Below the pieces are notes generated by a model that was not told the origin of the DNA, did no database searches, and saw only the letters and a program-made list of their open reading frames with translations. The position numbers were made by a program, and so were the translations under genes. From contig JADZEJ010000003.1 of assembly GCA_020850575.1 (NCBI GenBank), positions 51,552-115,551 of the forward strand: a DNA stretch of 64,000 nt, written 5' to 3'. This document shows, one piece after another, positions 1-8,152 of this stretch. Every line of letters begins with the position of its first letter. Position 1 is the first letter of the stretch. The DNA comes from Candidatus Uhrbacteria bacterium. GTDB lineage: Bacteria; Patescibacteriota; Patescibacteriia; 2-12-FULL-60-25.

Positions 1-60
1 CCAGCGGTTGTGCGGGGCTTGTATCAATCACTTTTAATGCACCAAACCAAAAAAAAATGA
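1..60 (+). CDS. possible 3' end of a protein-coding gene
   Basis: Frame 1 is open from the window edge to a TGA at 58-60 and would give a short lysine-rich C-terminus ending in QTKKK. Frame 3 is also open, to a TGA at 90-92, so the choice is not certain. No family can be recognised from 19 residues. The rest of the stretch up to the hairpin at 177 shows nothing else. Confidence 0.2.
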   Translation, partial: PAVVRGLYQSLLMHQTKKK

Positions 61-176
61 AAAAAAGTGAGGCACGGGTTAATCCCACGTGAACCTTACG
101 CGCTATTGAGATCACTTTCTGATCAAACAGTATACGAATTGTATGGAATGAATACATCATCTTACATGAGTATATC

Positions 177-204
177 AAAAAACCGACAGGTATGTCGGAT
201 TTTT
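177..204. terminator. bidirectional intrinsic terminator
   Basis: The stem CCGACA/TGTCGG (183-188 and 193-198) with a GGTA loop is flanked by an A-run on the left and a T-run on the right, so it can terminate on either strand. It lies 26 bp downstream of the helicase stop codon on the minus strand. Confidence 0.75.
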
Positions 205-229
205 GTTTGAAGTGTTGAACCGGTTGAGT

Positions 230-1591
230 TTAGTAGTTTTGAACAGATCGTTTAGAAAAACGGTGAGAACGATTTTTGCCGCCTTGATGACGACCGCTAT
301 GATTTTTTTGTTGATTCCGATTGTGTTGAGGACGAGCTGACGAACGATCAGATAATTCAAAAGATGTGCGATTGTCGCTGCTACGGAATCCTCGGAATCC
401 GTTTCTGTGAGAAGAGTCAGCTTTTTCAATTGAAGGTGTTTCGCGGTGTGGAGGTAAAACGGGTAATTGAGATTGTTTGATATTTGAATTAAGCAAGCGT
501 TCAATATCACGCACGTCTCGTTTTTGATCCGGTGTCGCAAAAGCAATCGCATGACCAAGATGATCGGCGCGACCAGTACGACCAATTCGATGCACATAGT
601 CATCAGGATTATCAGGGAGATCGTAATTAATAACGAGCTCTATACCTTTGACATCGATCCCTCGAGCAGCGATATCAGTTGCAACAAGGACACGATATTT
701 TCCATTTTTGAAACCTTCAAGTGCCGCTTTTCGTTGATTAAGAGAACGATCAGAGTGGATATCGGCAGAAGTATGTCCCATTTGCTTGACTTGACGAGTT
801 AAACGTGTCGCACCGTGTTTCGTTCGACTAAATACAAGAACGGTTCCACGATATTCAGATAAAATCTTCTCCAAGAGACGCGGCTTATCTGTTTTGCTGA
901 CGAAAAATAATTCTTGCGTGACACGTTTGTTCGCTGTACCCGGTCGCGCAATTTCGACACGTACAGGCATTTGCATGTATTTCGAAGCGATATTCATGAT
1001 CTGCGGCGGCATGGTGGCAGAGAATAACATCGTTTGGCGTTCAGCTGGTACGGTTTGCAAAATACGTTTAATTTGGGGTTCAAAACCCATATCAAGCATG
1101 CGATCGGCTTCATCTAAAACAAGTATAGCAATGCCTCGTAAGTCGGTATTTTTTTGATCCAAATGATCAATTAAACGTCCAGGAGTCGCGACGATGATAT
1201 GTGGTCGTGCGCGTAATTCCTGAATTTGTTTGTACATACTGGCACCGCCAATTAAAACAGCAGTACGTAAATTGATTGCTTTACCAAATTGCTTTAATGC
1301 TTCTTCAACTTGTAGAGCAAGTTCACGTGTTGGAAGAATAATCAAGGCACGTTTATCTTTTAATTGTGCCAAACGTTGAATGGTTGGGATACCAAAAGCC
1401 ATAGTCTTCCCGGTACCAGTTTCAGCTATTCCCATCACATCTTTTCCTTCGAGAGCTATTGGAATTGATTTGAGCTGGATTGGAGTCGGATGGACATACT
1501 TCATCTGCTGTAAAATATCAAGCAGACGCGGAGCGATTCCGAGTCCGTAAAAGGTCGGAGTCGTAGGATGGACAGAAGAATGGATTGTCAT
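230..1591 (-). CDS. DEAD-box ATP-dependent RNA helicase (RhlE-like)
   Basis: ATP-dependent RNA unwinding, probably in ribosome assembly or mRNA turnover in the cytoplasm. All helicase motifs are visible in a 453-residue protein: Q-motif near residues 32-40 (PTPIQ), Walker A AETGTGKT at 56-63, PTREL at 87-91, TPGR at 136-139, DEAD at 160-163, SAT at 191-193, and HRIGRTGR at 334-341. The last 60 residues are a basic, Ser/Asn/His-rich tail typical of RhlE-type enzymes and probably contact RNA. The ATG at 1591 is chosen because the frame extends upstream only through a TTG that is itself part of a consensus -35 box. The gene is monocistronic, followed by a bidirectional terminator. The family is certain; the exact RNA substrate is not. 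Confidence 0.93.
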   Translation of the reverse strand: MTIHSSVHPTTPTFYGLGIAPRLLDILQQMKYVHPTPIQLKSIPIALEGKDVMGIAETGTGKTMAFGIPTIQRLAQLKDKRALIILPTRELALQVEEALKQFGKAINLRTAVLIGGASMYKQIQELRARPHIIVATPGRLIDHLDQKNTDLRGIAILVLDEADRMLDMGFEPQIKRILQTVPAERQTMLFSATMPPQIMNIASKYMQMPVRVEIARPGTANKRVTQELFFVSKTDKPRLLEKILSEYRGTVLVFSRTKHGATRLTRQVKQMGHTSADIHSDRSLNQRKAALEGFKNGKYRVLVATDIAARGIDVKGIELVINYDLPDNPDDYVHRIGRTGRADHLGHAIAFATPDQKRDVRDIERLLNSNIKQSQLPVLPPHRETPSIEKADSSHRNGFRGFRSSDNRTSFELSDRSSARPQHNRNQQKNHSGRHQGGKNRSHRFSKRSVQNY

Positions 1592-1604
1592 GTAATTTGC
1601 GGCT

Positions 1605-1633
1605 TTAATATCATAAAAAACAGAATTTGTCAA
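1605..1633 (-). promoter_or_regulatory. sigma-70-type promoter of the helicase gene
   Basis: On the minus strand TTGACA (1628-1633), a 17-bp spacer and TATTAA (1605-1610) form a near-consensus promoter. The -10 box ends 13 bp before the ATG at 1591, so the predicted leader is only about 7 nucleotides. The promoter position argues against any start codon upstream of 1591. Confidence 0.65.
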
Positions 1634-1691
1634 GCGTTTTTAGTAACCTAGAAGAGAATAGTGTATCACAAAAAAATAGAGAATCTCTCAG

Positions 1692-1720
1692 TTGACGATT
1701 ACCGAACCTTATCGTAAGCT
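1692..1720 (+). promoter_or_regulatory. probable tRNA-Gln promoter
   Basis: TTGACG (1692-1697), a 17-bp spacer and TAAGCT (1715-1720) precede the mature tRNA 5' end by 14 bp. The -35 match is good and the -10 match moderate. Confidence 0.5.
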
Positions 1721-1734
1721 TCTGCGTGCACTAT

Positions 1735-1808
1735 TCGGAGATCGTCTAATGGTAGGACAGCGGCCTTTGAAGCCGTGAATCTAGGTTCGAGCCCTAGTCT
1801 CCGAGCCA
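1735..1808 (+). tRNA. tRNA-Gln(UUG)
   Basis: A full cloverleaf can be drawn. The acceptor stem TCGGAGA pairs with TCTCCGA, the anticodon stem GCGGC pairs with GCCGT around the loop CTTTGAA, and the T-arm carries GGTTCGAGCC. The anticodon is TTG, reading CAA glutamine codons. The discriminator base is G and CCA is encoded. GatC and GatA, needed to amidate Glu-tRNA-Gln, are encoded in this same window, which suggests that glutaminyl-tRNA is made by the indirect route. Confidence 0.95.
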
Positions 1809-1863
1809 ATAAATTAGACACTAACTTAATCTTCACATGAGTTAGTATTTAATTTATTGGCTC
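1803..1863. repeat. long inverted repeat overlapping the tRNA-Gln 3' end
   Basis: A perfect 14-bp stem (1803-1816 with 1850-1863) is extended inward by ACTAACT/AGTTAGT (1820-1826 with 1840-1846). The left arm includes the last tRNA bases and CCA. There is no T-run after it, so it is not a standard intrinsic terminator. It may act in 3' processing or transcript ending, or be a trace of an insertion next to the tRNA. Confidence 0.6.
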
Positions 1864-2486
1864 CGTTTATATGATGAAATTCAAACATATTTCCAGTTGC
1901 TTAGCGACTTGAAAAAGTTTTAATTCCATCAACATAAGCAAAACCCATTGGTTAACAATATGAGAATCAAAAACCAGAGATTGTATTTTATTTTATAGCA
2001 CAATTGGATAATCACCATTTTTGGCAATTTGTTATTGTCACAAGTTCTAAAAAAAGAACACGAAAACATAACTCGCAAGGGAACGCTTCTTTTCGAGTCA
2101 AGAAAAATACTTGGTCGCATCAAAGAAATGACGTCAGAAATAATTACATACGAACCTATAAAGAAAATAGTAGCTTAATCCATAAGTGAAGGATCAATAT
2201 AAGCGACTGTTAGTATTTCCAAAACCCATTTTTCAAACGATCAAAAATCCATCGTAGCCATGGAAGTAAATTTGACTGGTAAAGGAATTGGTAAAGCATT
2301 GGTTCTATTTGCTCGTCAAGACAATTGCCGAAAGATATCTAAGGATTTAACAAGGTTAAAAGAATGTCTTGAATCCGCGAAAGAGTAGCTTTTTTACAAG
2401 GCAAAAAATATAAATATAGGTATACACGGGTGTTATTTGGAAATTTGTTATTTGATCTTAGGATAAATACAAGGTATTTTCAGTAA
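1864..2486. other. gene-poor stretch with decayed coding sequence
   Basis: About 620 bp between tRNA-Gln and the glycosyltransferase carry no intact gene that I can support. An open frame at 1999-2178 without an ATG at its head reads like protein (KKEHENITRKGTLLF near its middle) but matches nothing I recognise. The GNAT-like fragment at 2203-2388 is listed separately. The stretch is AT-rich and resembles gene debris beside a tRNA. Confidence 0.4.
2203..2388 (+). pseudogene. remnant of a GNAT-type acetyltransferase
   Basis: The open frame encodes about 61 residues. The piece VNLTGKGIGKALVLFA resembles motif A of GNAT acetyltransferases, the acetyl-CoA pyrophosphate loop with pattern R/Q-x-x-G-x-G/A. 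A stop codon directly precedes the frame, no start codon with a ribosome binding site is visible, and the rest of a normal GNAT domain (about 140 residues) is missing. An ATG at 2260 could give a 42-residue peptide, but a decayed fragment is more likely. Confidence 0.4.
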
Positions 2487-3641
2487 ATGAAAATTGCATT
2501 TATCCATAATGAAAAAAAATTAGGAACCGGTGCACATTTTATTAATGATTTAATTGCTTGTCGTTTACGAGATTCAGGTGTTAAAGTAAAAAACTTTTAC
2601 CCAAAACATCCATTGATTGATGCGCCGCATCATTTGAAAGGAATAAGTAACATTTTATTTTTTTACTCTCTCCTTGAACATAAAGATGAAGTATTGAAAT
2701 ACGATATTATTCAAGGAACGACATATACGCCTTTAGCATTTTTACCATTTAGGATTCCTGTTGTAAGTCATTTTGGTTCAACGTCATGGGGTTTTTTGAA
2801 AGCAGTTCCTTTAGCAAAGGACATGGATCATGAATTAAGAGAGATCTGGTTAAAATTAAAAAAAAGTAAAGCCATTAAAGAACTGAATGTCCGTACAAGA
2901 CGACCATTAAAAGATATTGCGGAAATCGAAAAATTTGTTGCCCTTCGTGCGAATGCGGTTATAGCTACTTCACAAATCGTAAAAAGTAACTTACTTGATA
3001 TCGGTGTATCTTCAGAAAAAATTCACGTTGTCCCGAATGCGATAGAAGATTATTGGTTTACGCATAAGCCAGTACAAACGAGTGAAAAACCGGCTTTAAT
3101 TTTTTTGGGTCGAATTGGTTCTGATGCCTTTACTCTTAAATTAAAGGGGATTGATAGACTGGTTGATTATTATCAGCGATATCCATTGTTAAAAAAATAT
3201 ACGATTGGGATGACGACCGATAATCATTTTGTAAATTGGTTCAAAAGTGAAATACAAAATCATATTTTTCATGTGAATCTGATAAAAGAAAAAATTCCAG
3301 AAATTTTATCTGATAAGGCGGGGAGCATTTTACTTATTACTTCTCGATATGAAGGTTTTTCTTTGAGTTTGGTCGAAGGAATGTCTCAAGGATTGATCCC
3401 GATTACATATCCGGTTGGGATTGCGCCTGAAATAATTCAAAATGGGAGTAACGGTTTTATTGTTACTTCACAAAATGAAGGAAAGAAAGTAATCGAATAT
3501 ATACTAAAACTCTCAAAAGATGATAGATATGTACTTGCGCAAGCTGCAAGAAATACCGCACGTGCGTATGCGTCAAAAGCGATCAGTAATCGATTATTGA
3601 CCGTTTATGAAGAAACATTGAAGACAAAAAATAGAAAATAA
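2487..3641 (+). CDS. GT4-type glycosyltransferase
   Basis: Retaining GT-B fold glycosyltransferase of 384 residues, expected to transfer a sugar from a nucleotide donor onto a surface glycan or lipid at the inner membrane face. The C-terminal half shows the family signature: IFLGRIG opens the donor domain, and SRYEGFSLSLVEGMSQG near residues 288-304 carries the two glutamates of the EX7E motif, followed by GIAPEII. The N-terminal half starts with a GT-B Rossmann strand and a GTGAHF loop. It stands alone, with no other cell-wall genes beside it and low GC, next to gene debris and a tRNA, so acquisition by transfer is possible. Donor and acceptor cannot be told from the sequence. Confidence 0.85.
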   Translation: MKIAFIHNEKKLGTGAHFINDLIACRLRDSGVKVKNFYPKHPLIDAPHHLKGISNILFFYSLLEHKDEVLKYDIIQGTTYTPLAFLPFRIPVVSHFGSTSWGFLKAVPLAKDMDHELREIWLKLKKSKAIKELNVRTRRPLKDIAEIEKFVALRANAVIATSQIVKSNLLDIGVSSEKIHVVPNAIEDYWFTHKPVQTSEKPALIFLGRIGSDAFTLKLKGIDRLVDYYQRYPLLKKYTIGMTTDNHFVNWFKSEIQNHIFHVNLIKEKIPEILSDKAGSILLITSRYEGFSLSLVEGMSQGLIPITYPVGIAPEIIQNGSNGFIVTSQNEGKKVIEYILKLSKDDRYVLAQAARNTARAYASKAISNRLLTVYEETLKTKNRK

Positions 3642-3718
3642 TTTGGTTTACATAAACAGGCACTTCGTTTTTTAACAAAATACGTAGTGAAAAATAAGTA
3701 TAGATATATTTGTGTGAT

Positions 3719-4933
3719 TTAGTTGTCTAGTTTTTTGAATACTTCTTCATTTTTCTCTCCCGTGACTCGGAGTTCAATCCAAGCTCCCTTATTTATTCTG
3801 GCTAAGGCATGATCGACAATTGTATATGTTCCGGGGACATCGGCGACGAATTCAACAATTGTCGAACCACCTGCCGGAATAAGTGTCGTTTGGACATTTT
3901 TAAGAATTGTGGAACCTGTTCCAATTGCACCTTCGGGATAAACGGTATCGAATATTTCACCGATGATATGAAAAGATGAAATGAGATTGACGCCACCATT
4001 GCCAACAAAAATCCGAACTCGATCTCCGCGCTTTACATCCATTGTATTTTGGGACGAAATTTTTCCATTGAAGGTAACATATGACGGCTTTCCATCTACC
4101 AGGTTTTGTGAATCAAATGGAACCAAACCTTTTTTTCCGGTGCCGCCAATCGTATAAAGCTCACCTTGCATCAAATAAAATTCTTTATCGACATCTGGTA
4201 AACCTTCTTCCGGTTCAACTAAAATCAAACCATATTGTCCATGGGCATTATGTGTACTGACATTCATGGTGCCGCAATGATAAACATACAATCCGGGATT
4301 CAGAGCTTTCCATTGGAATGTTTTCGTTTCCCCAGGCTCAACATTTGTAAGCGCAGCACCTCCTCCCGGCCCTGTTACGGCGTGTAAATCAATATTATGT
4401 GTATGGATGCTTGAAGCATCATTTGTTAGTGATACTTGAACCACATCCCCAACACGCACGCGAAACATTGGACCGGGAACTTGCTCATTATAAGTCCAGT
4501 AGTTGAACGAAATACCGGGAGCTATTTCTGAAATAACTTCTTTCGCAGTCAGGTGTATTTGTTGAATTTTAGGAAAATTTCGATGCACTGGCAGTGGAAC
4601 GGCATTTGGATCTCCTGCGATATTCTGTATTTTTTTAATCTGTGCTGATTGAAATAAAAATCTAACAGCATTGACTAATGGAAGCTCTGGACCGAATCGA
4701 TGCGGTGCAAAATTCTGCATCCATGGGGGCATGGCGAAGTGAGGTGCATATGTTTTATTCGCATAAATACCAAGCAAAAAGGCTATCGTTAAGGAGACGA
4801 AACAAATTTTTATTGATTGTTTGCGAATCGCTTTTTTCAACGACTTCGTTCGTATTATTGTGGTAAAAATGATCGCTATCGACAGAATCCCAATAATCCA
4901 AGCGAGAACATTCAGGAGAATATAAAAATACAT
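3719..4933 (-). CDS. nirK: membrane-anchored NirK-like two-domain copper oxidase
   Basis: Resembles copper nitrite reductase, which reduces nitrite to NO outside the membrane. Residue numbers count from the TTG at 4957, eight codons before the chosen start. Two hydrophobic segments (about 10-35 and 51-66) anchor it, then two cupredoxin domains follow. Type 1 copper ligands are H187, C228 and H236. Type 2 ligands are H192, H227 and H383. The catalytic pair of the family, Asp and His, aligns with D190 and H330. At the position of the axial methionine the protein has Q241 (HGQYG instead of the usual NGMYG). The ATG at 4933 is preferred because the upstream TTG overlaps nrdG. It is the last gene of the nrdD-nrdG operon. 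A role in nitrite or oxygen chemistry is likely; the substrate is not proven. Confidence 0.8.
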   Translation of the reverse strand: MYFYILLNVLAWIIGILSIAIIFTTIIRTKSLKKAIRKQSIKICFVSLTIAFLLGIYANKTYAPHFAMPPWMQNFAPHRFGPELPLVNAVRFLFQSAQIKKIQNIAGDPNAVPLPVHRNFPKIQQIHLTAKEVISEIAPGISFNYWTYNEQVPGPMFRVRVGDVVQVSLTNDASSIHTHNIDLHAVTGPGGGAALTNVEPGETKTFQWKALNPGLYVYHCGTMNVSTHNAHGQYGLILVEPEEGLPDVDKEFYLMQGELYTIGGTGKKGLVPFDSQNLVDGKPSYVTFNGKISSQNTMDVKRGDRVRIFVGNGGVNLISSFHIIGEIFDTVYPEGAIGTGSTILKNVQTTLIPAGGSTIVEFVADVPGTYTIVDHALARINKGAWIELRVTGEKNEEVFKKLDN

Positions 4934-4940
4934 ATGTACA

Positions 4941-5642
4941 TTAAGTACGAATTTCAATTGTCAGATCAGGACGACGGGCACGCATTTCGTTGGCGATATG
5001 TTCCAAATCTAGTTGCTTTTTTTGCGGTAGATTTTGTTGAAACATTTTATCATAGCGAATGCTTTGAAGCGCATAGTGCTCGCCGACATTCAACTGATCA
5101 ACAATGAGATCCAAGTCTTCTTTCTCGTGAAAGCCTGAATATACAGTCGTCCTGAATTCATGTGGAATTGTAGAATTTTGGATAAGGTTGAATGTTTCTC
5201 GACAATTATCAACAACGTGTTTTTGACGGATTCCTATCACCTCAGAATATCGCTCCCATGTATGCTTAATATCCATTGCAAAGAAATCCACCATTTTTTC
5301 TTTAATGAGAAGTTCGACCACACGCGGTGATATTCCATTTGTATCTAGTTTCACTAGTAGACCCAACCGTTTTACTTTCAGTATAAAATCTGGAAGATCA
5401 TGGTGAATGGTTGGTTCTCCTCCGGTAATACAAACTCCCTCAACAATATGTTTTCGTCGATGTAGATGTTCAAGAATAACTTCTTGTTTAAGATATGTCG
5501 TAATATCCGGTGCTTTAAGCGGAATAAGCTCTGGATTATGACAATACCCGCAACGGAATGGGCAACCTTGAGTAAAGATAATAGAACAAACAATTCCAGG
5601 ATAATCAAGTAAACTCAGTGGTTGGAAGCCGGAGATAATCAT
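4941..5642 (-). CDS. nrdG: anaerobic ribonucleotide reductase activating enzyme
   Basis: Radical SAM enzyme that generates the glycyl radical on NrdD using S-adenosylmethionine and a [4Fe-4S] cluster. The 233-residue protein has the CxxxCxxC motif at C27, C31 and C34 (CPFRCGYC) and the SAM-binding GGEP at 74-77. Its length is that of the longer NrdG subgroup (about 230 residues) also found in archaea and CPR bacteria rather than the 155-residue E. coli form. The ATG overlaps the nrdD stop codon by four bases (ATGA), so the pair is translationally coupled, which fits their required partnership. Confidence 0.95.
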   Translation of the reverse strand: MIISGFQPLSLLDYPGIVCSIIFTQGCPFRCGYCHNPELIPLKAPDITTYLKQEVILEHLHRRKHIVEGVCITGGEPTIHHDLPDFILKVKRLGLLVKLDTNGISPRVVELLIKEKMVDFFAMDIKHTWERYSEVIGIRQKHVVDNCRETFNLIQNSTIPHEFRTTVYSGFHEKEDLDLIVDQLNVGEHYALQSIRYDKMFQQNLPQKKQLDLEHIANEMRARRPDLTIEIRT

Positions 5643-7771
5643 GAAACTTGAAGTACTTTAGGAGATTCTGGTTCGATATGTTCTTGTTTTTGAGATGTAA
5701 CAACGTATTCCTTTCGTTCAACATATTCACTTTTCTTTCCCTTGTTCCACTGGTCGACTGGACGGAAGTATCCAACGATTCTTGACCATACTTCACATGT
5801 TGAGGAACAAGTCGGACACGTTTGATTTTCACCAGACAGATAACCGTGCTTAGGACAAATACTGAAGGTTGGTGTAATGGTGAAATATGGTAAGTGGTAA
5901 GACTCAGCAACCTTTTTGACGAAAGTTGCACAGGTTTTCCAGTCACGAACTCGTTCACCTAAGAAAAGGTGGAGTACCGTACCTCCGGTATATTTCGTTT
6001 GCAAAGAATCCTGATGGTCAAGAGCAGTAAGAGGATCATCTGTGTAACCGACAGGTAGGTGGGTTGAATTGGTGTAATAAGGTGCGTCAGATGTTCCTGC
6101 TTGTATGATGTTTGGGTAACGTGATCTATCTTCCTTTGCAAAACGATAGGTTACGCCTTCGGCAGGTGTCGCTTCAAGATTGTAAAGTGTACCAGTTTCG
6201 TCTTGGTAAGCAATCAAACGATCTCTCATGAAATCAAGGATCTCTTGAGCAAATTCTTCTCCTCTCTTCGAACCGATATTCACACCCAAGAGATTTAGAC
6301 AGGCTTCGTTCATTCCGTTTAATCCAATAGTAGAAAAATGATTACGCAATGATGGTAAATAACGCTTAGTATATGGCAGGAGACCTCGATCGATATTTTC
6401 TTGAACAACCTTTCTCTTTATTTCAAGCGATATCTTTGCCGTATCCATGAGTCTCCCGAGTCTATCAAAAAACTCTGATTTTGTTTTTGCTAAATAAGCA
6501 ATGCGAGGAAGATTAATCGTGACGACTCCAACACTTCCGGTCATTTCTGCCGAACCAAACAAGCCACCGCCGCGAGCTCGTAAGACACGGAGGTCGAGTT
6601 GTAACCGACAACACATGCTACGAACATCACTTGGATTCAGTGAAGAATTCATGAAGTTTTGAAAATATGGAATTCCGTATTTCGAAGTCATTTCAAAAAG
6701 CAATTTGGCATTTTCAGTATCCCATTTAAAATCTTTCGTAATGTTGTACGTAGGTATTGGAAAGGTAAAAATACGTCCCTTTCTATCTCCTTTGGTCATG
6801 ACTTCAATAAACGCTTTATTAATGAGATCCATTTCCGGTTGACATTCTGCATAGGTATACGGCTCTTCTTTACCTGCAATGATTGGACGTTTATTTTTTA
6901 AATCATCTGGCGCAACCCAATCAAGCGTGATATTGGTAAACGGTGTCTGCATGCCCCAGCGAGATGGGACATTCAGATTGAAAACAAATTGTTGTATACC
7001 TTGAAAAATTTCTTCATAGGTGAGCTTATCTCGTTTGACATAAGGAGCGAGCATTGTGTCGAATGAAGAAAACGCTTGAGCGCCAGCCCATTCATTTTGG
7101 AGAGTTCCGAGAAAGTTAACCATTTGACCGAGTGCGGTTTCAAAATGTTTTGGAGGATCTGATTCGACTTTCCCAGTAACTCCGTTAAAACCCTCTTCAA
7201 GCAGTTGTCGCAAACTCCAGCCGGCGCAATATCCTGAAAACATTCCAAGATCATGAAGATGGAAATCTCCTTCAGTGTGCGCTTCACGCACTTCCTTTGG
7301 ATAGATGTAGTTTAACCAATAGTTTGCCGTGACTTTACCTGAGGTGTTCAAAATCAACCCACCTAATGAGTATCCTTGATTCGCATTTTCATTAACGCGC
7401 CAATCTGACTGATGCAAATATTCGGTAATAGTTGATTCTACATTGATTGAGACTTTTGCTTCATCTCGTACGTATTTTTGTTTTTCTCGATCAATAATAA
7501 TTTTTTTTGCAGTTTTAAAATATCCAGATCCCATCAAAGTGGACTCGATACTATTTTGAATTTCTTCAATGGAAATCTCTGCATTATCTCCGTTTCTTTT
7601 TAGAATGTCTTCGACGATAGTATTGGTAAGTTGACGAGACATCGTGAAGTCAAATTCATTCGTCGATAGTGACGCCGTATTGATTAAATTGAAAATTTTT
7701 TCTGCGTTAAACGGAATTTTTTGACCGTCGTGATGTAAAACAGCTAACGAGATGGTGGATGGTGTAATCAT
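5639..7771 (-). CDS. nrdD: anaerobic (class III) ribonucleoside-triphosphate reductase
   Basis: Reduces ribonucleotides to deoxyribonucleotides by glycyl radical chemistry; oxygen-sensitive. The protein is 710 residues from the ATG at 7771; an upstream in-frame TTG is ignored. An ATP-cone allosteric domain occupies roughly residues 8-100. The C-terminus has a zinc site built from CPKHG and CPTCSSTC and the glycyl radical motif RIVGYFRP with the radical glycine near residue 667. A polar tail of about 40 residues follows the radical loop, longer than usual. It sits between the small zinc-ribbon gene upstream and nrdG downstream, and two NrdR-like boxes stand before the operon. It is the only ribonucleotide reductase in the window. 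Confidence 0.95.
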   Translation of the reverse strand: MITPSTISLAVLHHDGQKIPFNAEKIFNLINTASLSTNEFDFTMSRQLTNTIVEDILKRNGDNAEISIEEIQNSIESTLMGSGYFKTAKKIIIDREKQKYVRDEAKVSINVESTITEYLHQSDWRVNENANQGYSLGGLILNTSGKVTANYWLNYIYPKEVREAHTEGDFHLHDLGMFSGYCAGWSLRQLLEEGFNGVTGKVESDPPKHFETALGQMVNFLGTLQNEWAGAQAFSSFDTMLAPYVKRDKLTYEEIFQGIQQFVFNLNVPSRWGMQTPFTNITLDWVAPDDLKNKRPIIAGKEEPYTYAECQPEMDLINKAFIEVMTKGDRKGRIFTFPIPTYNITKDFKWDTENAKLLFEMTSKYGIPYFQNFMNSSLNPSDVRSMCCRLQLDLRVLRARGGGLFGSAEMTGSVGVVTINLPRIAYLAKTKSEFFDRLGRLMDTAKISLEIKRKVVQENIDRGLLPYTKRYLPSLRNHFSTIGLNGMNEACLNLLGVNIGSKRGEEFAQEILDFMRDRLIAYQDETGTLYNLEATPAEGVTYRFAKEDRSRYPNIIQAGTSDAPYYTNSTHLPVGYTDDPLTALDHQDSLQTKYTGGTVLHLFLGERVRDWKTCATFVKKVAESYHLPYFTITPTFSICPKHGYLSGENQTCPTCSSTCEVWSRIVGYFRPVDQWNKGKKSEYVERKEYVVTSQKQEHIEPESPKVLQVS

Positions 7772-7792
7772 AATGAAATTAATGAACAAAAT

Positions 7793-7812
7793 AAAAACTC
7801 ACGACATGTGAG
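7793..7812 (-). terminator. weak intrinsic terminator between the zinc-ribbon gene and nrdD
   Basis: On the minus strand the stem CTCAC/GTGAG (7808-7812 with 7798-7802) is followed by TTTTTATTTTG. It lies 22 bp before the nrdD ATG, so it could attenuate transcription into nrdD rather than end the operon. Confidence 0.45.
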
Positions 7813-7842
7813 CTTCTGGAGCTTCTATGAAAACAAACTGAT

Positions 7843-8046
7843 TTAGGTGGATTCTTTTGAATCCCAGCTAACACGATTAGGACATTTCTTGATCAAGCAT
7901 AGTAGTTCGTTGAATTGAGTAGCTGAAATAATATTCAGCTTGTTGCAATACCTACATTTTACTTCGATATTGCCCTCAACGAGCAACCCCTTGAAGAACA
8001 GTTTATGACAGGACGTGCATCGATATTCATTCATGCAATTAGCCAT
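7843..8046 (-). CDS. small Com-like zinc-ribbon protein
   Basis: A 67-residue protein with two CxxC knuckles (C10/C13 and C31/C34) arranged as YRCTSCHKLFFKG then IEVKCRYCNKLN. This is the pattern of the Com family first described in phage Mu as a translational activator that binds mRNA. The start could also be the ATG at 8034, which would place the first knuckle six residues from the N-terminus as in Com. It is the first gene behind the NrdR-like boxes and runs in the same direction as nrdD, 71 bp ahead of it. No other phage genes are nearby, so a chromosomal role, perhaps in the nrd operon, is more likely. Function is inferred only. Confidence 0.6.
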   Translation of the reverse strand: MANCMNEYRCTSCHKLFFKGLLVEGNIEVKCRYCNKLNIISATQFNELLCLIKKCPNRVSWDSKEST

Positions 8047-8120
8047 ACTCTGTGTACACACGATAGCGTCAAAGACGTGTAACGTAAAGGTATGTTAGAT
8101 TAGCGAAATTTTTTGGTTAT

Positions 8121-8136
8121 CCACAATATATAGTGG
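8121..8136. promoter_or_regulatory. NrdR-box-like palindrome, proximal
   Basis: CCACAATATATAGTGG is an almost perfect palindrome matching the NrdR consensus ACACwATATATwGTGT at the central positions. It lies 75 bp upstream of the zinc-ribbon gene that leads the nrdD operon and overlaps a TATATT that could be a -10 box on the minus strand. Confidence 0.7.
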
Positions 8137-8152
8137 TAAAAATATTTTTATA

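Noticed and set aside
3..92. Alternative partial coding frame at the window start
   Set aside because: It is open but its composition gives no advantage over frame 1; too short to decide.
7843..8046. Prophage remnant signalled by the Com-like gene
   Set aside because: No other phage genes are present and the gene is integrated in the nrd operon.
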